Assembly (NCBI GenBank): GCA_012295275.1
Contig: CM022677.1
Span: 3,593,968 to 3,657,967, forward strand
Length of the DNA: 64,000 nt
Origin: Chrysomallon squamiferum
Taxonomy: Eukaryota > Mollusca > Gastropoda > Neomphalida > Peltospiridae
Reading direction: 5' to 3'
Shown: positions 22,319 through 34,034 of the stretch, one piece after another
Position numbering within the stretch: position 1 is the first letter of the stretch
How the letters are laid out: each line of letters starts with the position of its first letter
The notes under the pieces: model-generated
Databases searched by the model: none
The model's input: the letters and a program-made list of their open reading frames with translations, nothing else
Told to the model about the DNA's origin: nothing
Made by a program: the position numbers and the translations under genes

Positions 22319-22849
22319 TATTTTCGGAAAAATGCGGGATGATTGTCGGGACTTTACGGATTTACTTTTTTATTTGACGTTCGAAGAATCTTCTACAGAA
22401 TTGGTGTAATTGCATTATCATGCAACAAAAAAGTTGCTTAAAGTATTTCATTTTGTGAAGCAGACAGGTAGTACTATTTATTATTATAGTTGTTAATGAG
22501 TTTGGATTTTTTTGATTTGATTTAAGTATAATTTAAACGTCACAGCCACCTGATGGCAGCCATCTTATTGAAGTTTATTCGGGAATAATATTTATTTATT
22601 TATTTATTTATTTATTTATTATTATTATTATTTATACGGGAAAAATATTTATTTATTTATTATTTATTTTTTTATTATTTGTTATTATTTGTTTTTTCTT
22701 CAAATAACGACACTCGATTAATAACAAATTCGCCAGTGTTTATACTAATGTGAACTGCATAAACAGTAATTAAATTTGTTTTAAAAGAAATTGACATGTG
22801 TAGCACCACCAAAGTAAACACCACATGTGTCAACTCACATTTTTTTATT

Positions 22850-22900
<51 letters not shown>

Positions 22901-22913
22901 TTATTTTTTATTT

Positions 22914-22956
<43 letters not shown>

Positions 22957-23282
22957 CTAATAAAACTATTTTAAGAAAATATACTGATTTTGTTTGGTAG
23001 GTTTATTTCCAATTTTTTTTTTTTTTTTTTTTTAATTTATGTTAAATTGCTAACTTGCTCTATCCATTATTAAACATATTTTTTTTTTTTTTTTACCATA
23101 TTAAAGTTTATAATAGGTGGGGCCCTAAATGCTTTCATACTATTAAAGCTAAATACCTGTATAGCTCAATGTTAACGTTAAAAACTTATAAAGATGAATA
23201 AAAATTTAAGAAAAATATGACCAGGTTATTTCATATGTAGACACTGTAAAATATTAATAAAATTATTTGTTATAATAATATT

Positions 23283-23283
<1 letters not shown>
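20336..23283. other. AT-rich noncoding region with many T runs
   Basis: Holds (GATA)n near 20955-20975, poly-T runs at about 21694-21724, 22288-22317, 22919-22950 and 23016-23033, and (TTTA)n/(TTA)n at about 22588-22640 and 22845-22900. A less AT-rich patch at 21300-21660 includes TTTCCCGCC (an E2F-like site), TACGTCAC and an ATG followed by CAG|GTACCT. Acceptor-like TTTCAG precedes a 40-codon open stretch MPEKVKYTLRLSSFYFD at about 21912-22031. These could be a decayed promoter and first exons on the plus strand, but I cannot name them. Confidence 0.35.

Positions 23284-23328
<45 letters not shown>
23284..23328. repeat. (AC)n microsatellite
   Basis: About 45 bases of AC. Confidence 0.95.
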
Positions 23329-23329
<1 letters not shown>

Positions 23330-23631
23330 ATTTGTAATCATAATCACAAAATATATTAATACACTATACAGTCTTAATTCACAAAAACTACTAAAATTAT
23401 TCTTTTTTGAAGTAGGTGTCTTATGCAGATAATATGACTAAAACTACGACATCCAAAACTATTTACCTCTGTATCTACAGATAATGTACCTGGTTGACAT
23501 TAATTGCTTCATCACACCTATATGTATTACAACATGTTCAACTCATATAGTATAAACCTATGAATGTATAAGGTCTTTATCATTATTATTCATATCATTA
23601 CTAATATTTATTTATTTTTGATGTTTTCCAG

Positions 23632-23727
23632 GACAAATTAAAATCATCATTGGCACTGATATTGCAGAAAGTATAAGGAGAAAATATTCCAAATGAATTT
23701 AAAGAATGTTTCTATGAAAAATCAGAT
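23632..23727 (+). pseudogene. CAMSAP: CAMSAP-like exon 2 (block C, inverted relative to A)
   Basis: Seen: acceptor TTTTCCAG at 23624-23631, then DKLKSSLALILQKV, an in-frame TAA, GENIPNEFKECFYEKSD. Known: CAMSAPs read AKIAANLQWICAKAYGRDNI and PEDLRDPFYVD here, so the TAA stands where the conserved Tyr of KAYG should be (TAT to TAA). The donor seen in block B (GTGAGT) is GTGATT here, while the bases after it still match block B's intron. It is the best-preserved frame of this exon in the window. Confidence 0.8.
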
Positions 23728-24133
23728 GTGATTGAAACATTTTATAAATTTCTCATCCAGCTACACAATCATTGACCAGTATCACACTGTAGAGTGCAAG
23801 TGCTGCTGGAATACTGTAATATGATGTATTGATGGTTTACATTCAGCATGGACAGGAACAAGAAGAAAAGGGCAGTTTTGTGAAAACAAGCTGATGCTGG
23901 TAAAAAGACTTGCCAAACAAAACTTGGTAGATGACTGTGTGTGACAGTGGGAAAGACAACAGTCAGGAAGTTGAGCAGCAGGTGACGTCTCACCACACTC
24001 GAATAACCGGGCTAGTCCTGTACCTGATAATGTGAATCAGCAGTCTGGTGTCAAGTAATGTGTCAGGCCTGTGTTAGAATGTTTTCAGAAACCTCTCAAC
24101 AGTGGCAGGGTATGCTCTTTTATTAGTTTATAC

Positions 24134-24179
<46 letters not shown>

Positions 24180-24335
24180 TATATTGCTTGAATGATAATA
24201 AGCAAACAAAATTGCATTTATCAGACAAATGTAGATTGATAAACAAAAAATTAAAACAAAAAATCATGTATTTGTTGAAATTTCTGAAAACTTTGTTTAC
24301 CATTGATGTTAAATATTTTATGTAGCTCATTGCAG
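23728..24335 (+). other. Intron-like sequence of block C with an unidentified less AT-rich part
   Basis: About 23760-24060 is less AT-rich than its neighbours and contains GAATAACCGGGCTAGTCCTG; a minus open frame (23769-23996) crosses it. No family recognised. A (GT)n tract lies at 24135-24179. Confidence 0.3.
24135..24179. repeat. (GT)n microsatellite
   Basis: About 45 bases of GT within block C. Confidence 0.95.
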
Positions 24336-24426
24336 TATTGTTCAGTTGCTGTCTAGAAAGGGAATTTACGTTATGGAGAAGGATGAATCAGCTGTACAGA
24401 AACTGCAGATTGCACAATTCCAAGTT
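24336..24426 (+). pseudogene. CAMSAP: CAMSAP-like LSRKGIY exon (block C)
   Basis: Seen: acceptor ATTGCAG and donor GTGAGT bound a 91-bp exon encoding IVQLLSRKGIYVMEKDESAV then QKLQIAQFQ. Known: matches the LSRKGIYVMESDD segment of CAMSAP1. Homologous to the minus-strand exon at 5844-5945. The last third differs by indels. This exon itself is open and has good splice sites. Confidence 0.85.
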
Positions 24427-24499
24427 GTGAGTTTTTATCTTATTTTTATTTCTTAGCAAGTAATAACAGAAACATTAATTATTTATTTATAAAAGTTTA

Positions 24500-24600
24500 T
24501 TGTTTTTATTATTTTATTTGTATTTTGAGTTTGTTTTCTTATTATTCTAAACCTAATGAAGTTTAATTTGATTTAATGTAGGAAGTTGCATTTTGTAACT
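24500..24600 (+). repeat. Intron remnant shared with block A (inverted)
   Basis: TTATTCTAAACCTAATGAAG and the following AT-rich bases up to AAGTTGCA match the reverse complement of 4552-4606. This shows that block C is homologous to more of block A than the exons, but the CH exon that in A lies between (5560-5645) is missing here. Confidence 0.7.
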
Positions 24601-24682
24601 AATATAGCAATAAGTACACATGCACATACATTAGTATTTTGTAACATACACTACATTTTATATCATGTTACATGTCTTTCCC

Positions 24683-24688
<6 letters not shown>

Positions 24689-24750
<62 letters not shown>
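24689..24750. repeat. (CA)n microsatellite
   Basis: About 62 bases of CA, 50 bases before the Tigger terminus. Confidence 0.95.
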
Positions 24751-24753
<3 letters not shown>

Positions 24754-24805
24754 GCAGATGACATACACTTCCATTCATACAGAGCTGATTAGCTTGTTGT
24801 CTATA

Positions 24806-27650
24806 CAGTATTCCCTCGCTATTTGTGGGGGTTACATTCTTTACCCCCCCAGCGAATAGCAAAAAACTGCGAATACTGGATGCAGTTTTAAAACGTTTAT
24901 GTATGAGATTATATACGGTACTAAATGCTTCCCAAACACTTTCTAAAGACACTGTTACTCATTAATACAGTAATAATGTAGTAATATTGCATGCAGTTAT
25001 GTATTTCACTAATGTAGTAATGATAATGTAAACACATTTTAATTTTGTACTGCAACAACATTTTAATCAAAAAGAAATGTAAGTTCAGGAGGACAGTAAC
25101 ACCACATAGCATAGTTACCCATACAGTATTACTGTACCGTAAAGTCATTTTCTATGTACAACATATGTATTAGAATTGACAGAAAGTGGAATAAATTTAA
25201 AGGCAAACTTAGATAAATACAGTACGCACAGTTCAGGTAATAATAATACAGTACAGTACAATTCAGTAATAATATGCAATTAAAAATATTATTAATACAT
25301 GGTCACAAAAAATATGCACTGTACATACAGTGTATGCATTTATAAAAAAATACGTACTGTATTGCAATAATAATTGAAAAAAAAAAAGTATATTGTTTGC
25401 CAATAATGAATGATAATAAAATGATGATGAAACTTGCAGTGCCATATGATGATGATGATAACACTAATGTACAGTATGGCACAGCTTAGCTGCTGCTTTA
25501 CGGCACTTTAGGTAATTACTCCTCCTCTTCAGGCACTTAAGGAGAAAGCTCCATTTCTTCAGGAGAGTCAAGAGGTTGTGTTGTTTCTTTAGGAGAGTCA
25601 GGAGGAGGTGTCTTACTTTCTTCGGGTGTGGCTTGGTTTGATGTTTTGGGTACCTTCTTTAGGAACATGGTTATTGGCAGCTGGTTCCGTTGTTTTTTCA
25701 TAGTGATGAATAGAGTTTTGTAGGTCGACATGGTAGAGTCAGTTGCATTTGAGAATTGCAGCGAACGAACCATGTAAGGGTCCCATGGCTTGGCAGTCTC
25801 TTGCAAATCCTTTGCTTTTGACATGAGTTGAGCCAACCGTTCTAGAGTCAGACCCTCGTCCTCGTCCTCTTCCTCTTGTGATGTTCTTCCTGGCCTCTGT
25901 TTCTTCTTCACTGGCAGATTTCCTCAACTCTGCCAAATCTTCGACCATTAGAGGCTGAGAGTGGGCGTTAATCAGGCCATTGAACTCTTCATAAGTTATG
26001 TCATCAAAGCCTTCACCACCGATTAACTTTGCTAGTTTAACTGACTTGTTGACAGCATCATGTTGAATTTCATCCGGTGAGAACCCTTTGTAATCATGAA
26101 CACATTCTGGCCACAGATTTTTCCAACATTCATTTATTGTTTCTTTTTTCATGTCTTGAAGTGCCTTGTGTATGACTGTTAGGCACGATGCAATTGTGAA
26201 ATTGCGCCAGTACACTTTCAACTGGAAGTCCTCATTCTCGTCTATTTCATCAACTAATTGTTGAAGACAGCTGCCAGTGTAAAGTGCCTTAAAGGCACGA
26301 ATCACTCCTTGATCCATAGGCTGGAGCAGGGATGTTGCATTGAGAGGGAGGAACTCGATCTGGACTCCCTCATGATACAGATCCGCAGGGTGACTGCCAG
26401 CATTATCCATGATCAGCAACACTCGAAATTCGAGTTCTTTTTTGCGAATGTATTCTTCCACTTGAGGGATGAAACACTGAAGAAACCAGTTGGATGCCAG
26501 GAGCTTCGTAATCCAGGCCTTGGAATTATGCATCCAGAAGACAGGCAAAGTGTTTTTATTTTTGTTCTTCAGAGCCCTGGACTTTGCAGATTTATAAATG
26601 AGACCAGGTTTCATCATCCAGCCAACAGCATTGCCACACATAATAAGTGTCACTCTGTCCTTTTGTGCTTTGAATCCTGGGGCTTTCAGTTCGTCCTTCA
26701 TGATGAAAGTTCTGGAAGGCATTTTTTTCCAGAACAACCCAGTCTTGTCCATGTTGAAGACCTGCTCTGGCTTGTATCCCTTCTCCTCAGTGAGTTTCTT
26801 AAAGGCCTCAGGATTTTCCAAATCGTAGTTGGTAACGTTTCAGGAAACAATTGAACCAACCCTTGCTGGCATGAAATTCTTCGGCATCAGCTGCTGTTGA
26901 TAGTCCTGGTTGTCCTTCAGTGAATTGAGAATATAATTTCAAAGCCTTCTTTTGAATGATCTTGGTGTCCAAAGGGATATTTTTCTTTCGCAAGTCTTGT
27001 ATCCACAATGCTAAGGCAGATTCCATCCTCACAATTGCCTTGTTTCTTACAACATTCACCATCTTAGCTCTTCCACAAAAATTCGTATCTACACTAGCTC
27101 TGATTGCTTGTTCATTTTTCTTTATGTAATGCACGCTGCTCTCATTCACTCCATAATGGTGTCCTACAGCAGCATAACCTTTTCCTTCCTTTATCATATC
27201 AAGCAGTTGTACCTTCTCATGCAGGGTCATAACCTTTTTCTGGCGCTTAGGTTCCTTGCCAGAAGCTGGAGGTGTAGGGCATTTGAATGGCATTGTAGGG
27301 TGTAAATAATATTATAAAAATAAACACTTGAATTTACAGTCCAAACAACCACGTTGAAAACTCACACGTGAATGAGAGAGAGAAACAGCTGATCATTAAC
27401 TCGCATATGCAGCCAATCAGCAAGAAGGAGAAACTAAAACTGTCAGCCATTGGCTAAATTCAAACCTATTTCCTAGCCTCCTCTGGACCGAGCGCTGTGT
27501 GTGCGTGTGTAGTGCGTTACCGGCTGTGCTTTGCCGTTTGCGTTGTGAGGGAAGCTGAGGCAGTCGTCCAATAGCAGCCCAGCCACTGTTCAGTGAAGAC
27601 GTCAATCGATAAAAACTGCTCGAGAGGTCTCTCAATTTTCATGGTGTGTT
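24806..27650 (-). mobile_element. Tigger/pogo-family DNA transposon (TIGD1-like), one terminus preserved
   Basis: Seen: the left terminus CAGTATTCCCTCGCTATTTG starts at 24806, directly after TA (24804-24805), as expected for the TA target of pogo/Tc1-mariner elements. A partly self-complementary stretch TTTGTGGGGG...CCCCCCAGCGAATAGC follows. The interior carries a TIGD1-like transposase on the minus strand. The matching right terminus (GGGAATACTG) is not found in 27300-27780, so the promoter-proximal end is lost or too diverged; the right limit given is approximate. Confidence 0.85.
25537..27293 (-). pseudogene. Tigger transposase (TIGD1-like), two frameshifts
   Basis: Seen: start at 27293 (MPFKCPTPPASGKEPKRQKK). 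An N-terminal psq/CENP-B helix-turn-helix follows (MTLHEKVQLLDMIKEGKGYA), then a second CENPB-type DNA-binding domain (residues ~75-160, ending GWFNCFLKRY). Near 26815 a frameshift leads to the DDE domain: NMDKTGLFW (first D), LLIMDNAGSH (second D), LLQPMDQGVI (third D). After an RGRGRGRG linker a second frameshift near 25900 leads to an acidic, proline-rich tail ending at 25537. Known: pogo/Tigger transposases have this order and a DDD triad. All three D are present, but the frameshifts make the copy inactive as read. Confidence 0.9.
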
Positions 27651-27978
27651 TAATAATCACAATTTTGTAAAAAAAATAATGAATCAGGTTATCGGTTTAT
27701 AATATATGAATCTTAATAACTAGTTAATCAACATAATTCATATTATAATATTAGGTCTGGTTTTCTGTTTTGGTTTTGAATAGGATATGTAAATGTTTCA
27801 TGTTCTCTCTCTCTTTCTCTCTGACAGACACACACAACTAAAAAGGTAAATAAACTGCTCTGCACACAAGAAGAGCTAATTCTGTGAGCTCACCACAAGA
27901 GAGAAATGTCATCAAAGAATATGGCAGAAAGGAGCATCTGTAGAGGTTGTTGTTATAGTAGTAGTACCCACCAATTAG
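27651..27978. other. AT-rich spacer
   Basis: Noncoding, with a short CTCTCT patch at about 27803-27825. The upstream part (27420-27640) is GC-richer and probably belongs to the Tigger 5' region. Confidence 0.4.
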
Positions 27979-28103
27979 ACTCTGACCAGTGAGTCGTCCA
28001 CTCTTTCGTCCAAGGTCAACATCAACTCAGAGTTGTGTCAAAGTTCTTCTGATGAACAGCTAGAGTCTCCAGTAGAGTGGACGTATTTGGTGCTGTGCAG
28101 CAG
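27979..28103 (+). other. Candidate penultimate exon of an unidentified gene
   Basis: Seen: open for 41 codons from an upstream TAG to a donor CAG|GTATTT at 28104. The product is Ser-rich (TLTSESSTLSSKVNI, then SSSDEQLESPVEWTYL). It ends in phase with the exon at 29158. The product is not recognised and no clear acceptor is seen, so the left limit is only where the frame opens. Confidence 0.3.
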
Positions 28104-29157
28104 GTATTTAAATACATTATTTCCATTTTATTTCAGTTTTAAATATTTCTTCAGTCTTTCACAAAATTCTATGCAACATATTTTTTTCTTGTACTGAATT
28201 AAGCAGCATACAGTGAAATATAACACATTTGTGTTTTTGGAAAATGATGCATTGAAATTTAATAGTACAGAATCAATGTAAATCTTATAATAATTTGTGT
28301 GCCAGCCTAATAGATTAGTGAACAGAACATTTGTATAAATTTGTAATTTGATTTTATTAATATCTCACTCTAATTTGAAATACATACATTTAATACTTTA
28401 TGTTGTAGGGTGAAAGATATTTACAATAGTTTGAAATTTGGTATACAGATGGAATTTTGGTTGATTTGAAAGTCGTACAGATGCATAGCATAAATTGGCT
28501 TGAAAGATTTAGGTTTTGCTTATTTTGTTATTTGTTATTTTTGCATGTGTAATGTTTCTTTGTTTTAAATACATTTTAAAATAGACGTAAAGAATTCATT
28601 ATTGTAACTATTAACTGAATGCATAGGATAATTGTGGTGTATTTATAATAAAAATATATTTTGTTAGTGGCAAAAATTAAATTATATTAAAGAGGCAGGA
28701 AAGATGTTTTAATTAATCAAATGATTTGTGATTAATAATGTAACTATAAAGGTTGTTAAAGATCAATTAATGATTGTCAGAATAATTTCAAATGTGTTTT
28801 CATCATGTTAGTATATTAGTATTTCAAGTTGAACTAGTATTGGAAGATTTTCTTACTGTCTACTGTGATAGCTATATAAGCTTAAAATGATTATTTACTT
28901 AATAATCTCTTTTTCTGGTGTATTGCTATTTTAATCATTTTATATCAAAGTTAAAAAATAATATTAAACTGATTGAAATTAAGAATATAAAAAGATTTAA
29001 TAAATTATTTTTATTATTAAAATTGTGTGGAAAAAATAAAAATGTGGACTAAAATTCTTCTTGCTAAGACAGTGAAATGCAGTTAGAGCTGACAAAACAA
29101 TTCTACTTCCACTTTATTTTATGTTTAGTTTATTAATAAATATTAATTTTGTTGTAG
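28104..29157. other. AT-rich intron-like sequence
   Basis: Nothing recognised; it separates the two candidate exons and would be their intron. Confidence 0.4.
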
Positions 29158-29302
29158 GATCCTGGACAACAGTTCAGTTGAAAATGTTGTAAGACCCATT
29201 TTCAGAAAAGGTTCACTAGAGCACCAGAATGCTATTACATCACAGTCTTCCCTGTCCAGAGAAAGCTCAACACTTTCAAGAGAAAATCTGTCTGAAATCT
29301 AA
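29158..29302 (+). other. Candidate terminal coding exon of an unidentified gene
   Basis: Seen: acceptor TTTTGTTGTAG at 29147-29157; joined to the exon ending at 28103 the frame continues through ILDNSSVENVVRPIFRKGSL and SSLSRESSTLSRENLSEI to a TAA at 29300-29302. A ~190-base less AT-rich trailer ends in AATAAA at 29499-29504. Coding-like codon use, in-phase splicing and a poly(A) signal in the right order make this the best candidate for a living gene end in the window, but I know no homologue and the upstream exons are absent (the Tigger element lies there). Confidence 0.35.
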
Positions 29303-29498
29303 TTTGAATTTCAAAAACTCAGTGACCTCCAAGAGACTGCATTGTCAGTGTGATCAGAACACCCAGTGTACACATTGTACTTCATAGCAGCTTGCACTGT
29401 TTTTATGATTGATGTGTGCATGGTTATTTTAATTTGTTTTATCTCTGAATGAGGAATGGAGTTTCATCATTGCTGTGGAATGCTATGTTTGTGAAGAA

Positions 29499-29504
29499 AA
29501 TAAA
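29499..29504 (+). terminator. Poly(A) signal AATAAA of the candidate gene
   Basis: About 200 bases after the candidate stop codon, followed within 30 bases by a T-rich stretch. In DNA this AT-rich the hexamer alone means little; its position after an open terminal exon is what makes it notable. Confidence 0.3.
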
Positions 29505-30066
29505 AATAATGTGCATAGAAGTGTTCATTCTTTTAATCATCTAATTTTTATATTATTTAAATCAGGGGAAATCAAGGGTTTGCTGGGGTAATCAGTGTGC
29601 AAATATATTTAAAATTACGTAATTAGTGGTATTTAGAATTTTTTATATAAAAAAATAATAATAACAGGTATGACAAACAGATTGTCTTTTAAACTTATTG
29701 ACAGTTCAAACCTTTTTTTGCAAATAGTTTTGTACAGTACATCGTTAAAGATGTTTAACAATATTTATGACTAACATACAACGTGTTTGTAATTTAATTA
29801 TTAATAAATTTTGCTGATATTTTATGGATCAAATTGTGGAAAGAAAATTTGTTAAATGGATGTTATTATTGCATAGGTAAACTTCCGAAATGACAAAGAA
29901 CCTGATACTATAAACCATTTTTGTTTTCTTTAGACATATGGTGTGTGAACTTGTAACTTAAAACATTCTGTATGTCATGTACAAATTATAACAACTATGT
30001 TTTGTCAATTTATATTTAACATAGGATTATTTTCAAATAAGTTGAAACATACATATTTATTATTAT

Positions 30067-30114
<48 letters not shown>

Positions 30115-31287
30115 TGGTATCTGTCTTGCAGTGTGGGGCTGAGTAATATCATCTCATCAGAGTGACAAAAAGTGCAAGACTTTTTATTTACAATCTTTAT
30201 TCACATCCATCACATCAGTACCCACAACAAACATAAAACATAATAGCCAGGCATTGCCTTAGCAAGCATTAGAGCTTTTCCCTAAAACACAGCAGCAAAC
30301 ATACTGAGTTCATTGATGGACGTAAACAACTTATTTTGCACATCTTTTTTAAAACATAATAAGCATAATGTATATTTATGTTTTAAAAGATATTCTTTGA
30401 AACCTAATTAAAGGAAGATTTGTACCAGCCATCCATCTTTTTTACCTTAAAAGTACTAGTAATATGTGGTGTTCATAAAACAAATATTTATGAAATAATG
30501 TTGAATAACTGAATTAACAAAATTATGTACCGAATAGTTTGAACTTGCACAGTTTATCAGGCAAGCATGTGGTGATTGCAGTTCACAGACTTGAAAAAAC
30601 AACACTTCTTGTGTGCTCAGTGCAGTTTTTTTTGTAAACTTCTTATGGTTTTAATGTCAGCCTGTTCATATTTCATTGAACTCATTCCTTAACAAAGAAC
30701 TTAACAAAAGTAACTTTAAATAACTACAAATTGTATCAATAATGTCTGATAATTTGTTAATGACATTACTGTTTCAGTAACAAAACTAACTCACAACATT
30801 CATTTCTGTATTACAACAAACAACTTTAAATTTCAGTGTTATTTTAAATTGTTCATGAAAACAGTTCAGATTACAGTGTGTTTACATAACAATTTTGCCT
30901 GCACTTTTTTAATAGAGGTGACGATTTTTTAAGATTATTATTAACATCAATGTTGTAAATAAAAATGTAACTTATGACATCTTGATATTATTTAACCTTG
31001 CAAGTAGATACAAGAGGTAAAAAACTTTTAAAAATGCCTATGAAAAAAATTGAATGTCTTCCACATTATTATTATTACTACTATTATTATTATTATTATT
31101 ATTATTTGTTAAGATGGTAGGGTTGCAATTTAGAGGTGAGAGACTAGATTAAAATGAATTTATTCACCATATTATTGACATTTACAAGTGTATCTTTCAT
31201 AAATACTTGAAACTTTAATACAGATTCTTATTATTAAAAATAAAGTAAAACACAAATTAACTTAGTTAAGAATATAAATAAATAAAA

Positions 31288-31318
<31 letters not shown>

Positions 31319-32689
31319 AGATCCTTCAGTATTTTAGGCATACACAGAACCTCTGCCAGTGAGATAAAGTGTCATTGCTGCTTTATTATCAATATTTTCT
31401 GTTTTATAACAAAATTACTGAAGTTATAATTACAGCTACACCTGCACTTAACTCTACAGTCTGAGAGGTAGATAGGTAGGTGGATAGATAGATAGACAGA
31501 CAGACAGACATAGACAGTAAGACAGATATACATATAGATAGATAGATGGATAGACAGAGAGATTAAAATGACCAATAAAAGAAAAGATGTTAAAAGCGAG
31601 GTTAATATGATATTATATTATAGCGCATATACAAACATCTTCTTACAAGTTCATTTGCCTATGAAATGTAAAATGTCTATATCTATATCCATCCCTAGCT
31701 ATCTTCAGTGTATCTATTTATCTATTTTTTAACTAGATACATATCAACTTATGTATATAACTATTATTTAACTATACTCAGCAGTCTTATGATGTCATTA
31801 ATACTCTTTCGTCGCTTCATTCATTGAAAAAATATATATTTCTACGTGATTTCTTTTTGTTATTTTGTTCTTTTTTAATATTTTACTTGACACTCAGTCT
31901 TTATTGTATGGTTTTTCCAACGTGTTAAATAGAGTTATTTCCCGTAGACCACAAACTTCTGAAATAGATTACTCCGCATATGTGCGATGCGACGGTAAAT
32001 TAGATTTAAAAGAACTAATTGTGTATAATGTTTTGTAACAGACAGCACCAGCTTAATAACATTCCTTGCGTTTTCTTTGTCTTCTAAATAACCAGTTTCC
32101 TTTAGTTTTGGTTTATTTAATATGTTATTATCATTTATTGAATTATTTTATTTAATGTTTTTATTCAAGTTAATTTATTTCTTTTCGATTTGTCTCTTTA
32201 CAAATTGTTTTTATATGAAATTTGTTGTATATTTACGCATATACAATACACCATATTTAGGACAATATTTGAAAGGTATTTAATAAAACTTCATCTAATT
32301 TACAAATCATAAAAAGTTAAGAAAATAGACGTAAAATAGTTGAAATTGGAAGTTCAAAAACCCGAGCAGACGGTTTCCGAGCGATCACGGAAACTTCCGA
32401 TCGAAATCCAAAATGGCAGCGTCGAACGCCAATCAGTGTTTACAAACTTTTAAACATCCAATCAAGTCTATATGGATTATTAAAAGTAATTTGAGAAAAT
32501 AATTAATATAACTAATGCCGTTTATATGTATATGCCTATTATAGAGCAGTAATTGTTGCAAAGGTCGAAACCAATTTTTGTTTTAATAATTATTTTCTTG
32601 GAGGGGGGGGACTTTGACGTCATACTATCTCGTGCCCATTTCGTACTAGATTTTTATTTTCCAGATATTATTTTGATGTCTCCAGCCAG

Positions 32690-32720
<31 letters not shown>

Positions 32721-33010
32721 AATTTTCACTGACGCTGGTGGATGAATATTCTCATTAGGCACATAATGTGAACACTTACTTTGCTAAAACTCCATAGCGG
32801 ACAGTACTGAGTACGTACTTGTAAAACAATACTTGAAACCATTATATCTTTATTTTAATATTTATTTTCATTTTCAATAAATTACAGGTGGTGTTTACGT
32901 GGAAAAAGAAAACTGATCGCGTGTTATACAGAAAGAAAGAAAACTAGTTCGGCTTTGTTTATGAATGCACTTATTTTAAAAAAATGAAAAAAGCTGTCCT
33001 AGTGTCATTA
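29505..33010. other. AT-rich noncoding stretch
   Basis: Holds (AC)n at 30067-30112, (TTA)n at about 31068-31105, (AAAT)n at about 31273-31320, (GATA/GACA)n at about 31470-31560 and (AAAT)n at 32693-32720. A CpG-richer patch at 32360-32430 reads ACGGAAACTTCCGA (palindromic GGAA/TTCC, ETS-like) and AAAATGGCAGCG, an ATG in good context with 29 open codons at 32413. It could be a promoter with first exon, without further support. Confidence 0.35.
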
Positions 33011-33011
33011 A

Positions 33012-33150
33012 AATTTAGAAACACACACACACACAGACACACACACACACAGACACGCACACACAGACACACATACACACGCACACACACGCACCCGCAC
33101 ACACAAATACACACACAGACACATACACACACACAGACACACACACTGGC
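33012..33150. repeat. Imperfect (AC)n microsatellite
   Basis: About 135 bases of AC interrupted by AG, GC and AT steps. Confidence 0.9.
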
Positions 33151-33671
33151 ATTCAGAGAAATACATACAGTAGATAGTGTTTTGAGCAAACAGTTTCAAA
33201 TGAATACTTGTCTCACTTGTCTTAGTTTGTCTGTATGTTATTTTCAGTTTTGTTTCTTTGTTTTCTACTTCAAGGGTCATGGACGATGCTAGGGTACAAC
33301 CATTGTGACCTTTGCTCCCAAGATTAATCACAGACAGCAAGTCGTGACAAGTTACTTATTACTCAGATACAAGGATTAGAGTAGGTAAATTTTTACTTTT
33401 TATTTTTAAAAACCTCGTACTTTATTCATAGAAATTGTCAATGGAAGTTGTGATTTGTCTCCCAAAAGTCTAAAATACAATCACTAAGTGTATATCAGGG
33501 GTGATATGTAAAAATACTTTGTTACTCTATTTGAGATTTGTTAAAGATGTGTGTTTGTTTTGTGTGTGTAGAAAAAGAGGTGTCATCACTGTTAAATCTG
33601 TGAAACAATTTTGAGGTAAATATTTATACATTCTGCATAGTTACTTACTGATGTTCAGTACAGCCATTAAA

Positions 33672-33771
33672 TGTACCGGTAATACGTCACTAAAGCCCAG
33701 ACAAAAACCACCACCAGTGATGTGTACCGGTAATACGTCACTAAAGCCCAGACAAAAACCACCACCAGTGA

Positions 33772-33773
<2 letters not shown>
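33672..33773. repeat. 51-bp direct duplication
   Basis: TGTACCGGTAATACGTCACT starts at 33672 and again at 33723; two essentially identical 51-base units, directly followed by the (GT)n tract whose first TGTG they share. Confidence 0.95.
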
Positions 33774-33803
<30 letters not shown>

Positions 33804-33851
33804 TGTGTGTGTGTGAGAGAGAGAGAGTGTGTGTGTGTGTGTGTGAGAGAG

Positions 33852-33921
<70 letters not shown>

Positions 33922-33938
33922 TGTGTGTGTGTGTGTTT
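33774..33938. repeat. (GT)n microsatellite with two (GA)n interruptions
   Basis: About 165 bases of GT with GAGAGAGAGAGA at about 33814 and GAGAGAGAGA at about 33845. Confidence 0.95.
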
Positions 33939-34034
33939 ATTTAGTCTTCATTGTAAACATTTTTCCATTTACACAGTTAACTATATACAAACCTTCTAAG
34001 ATATAGAACTATTTACATCTATATTTACCTCTAC

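Noticed and set aside
23728-23760. Extension of CAMSAP exon 2 in block C (VIETFYKFLIQLHN text)
   Set aside because: These bases align with the start of the intron in block B (GTGAGTGAAATATTTTATAA), so they are intron read through a mutated donor.
26258-26854. Plus-strand 198-codon frame
   Set aside because: Shadow of the Tigger transposase, which has clear domains on the minus strand.
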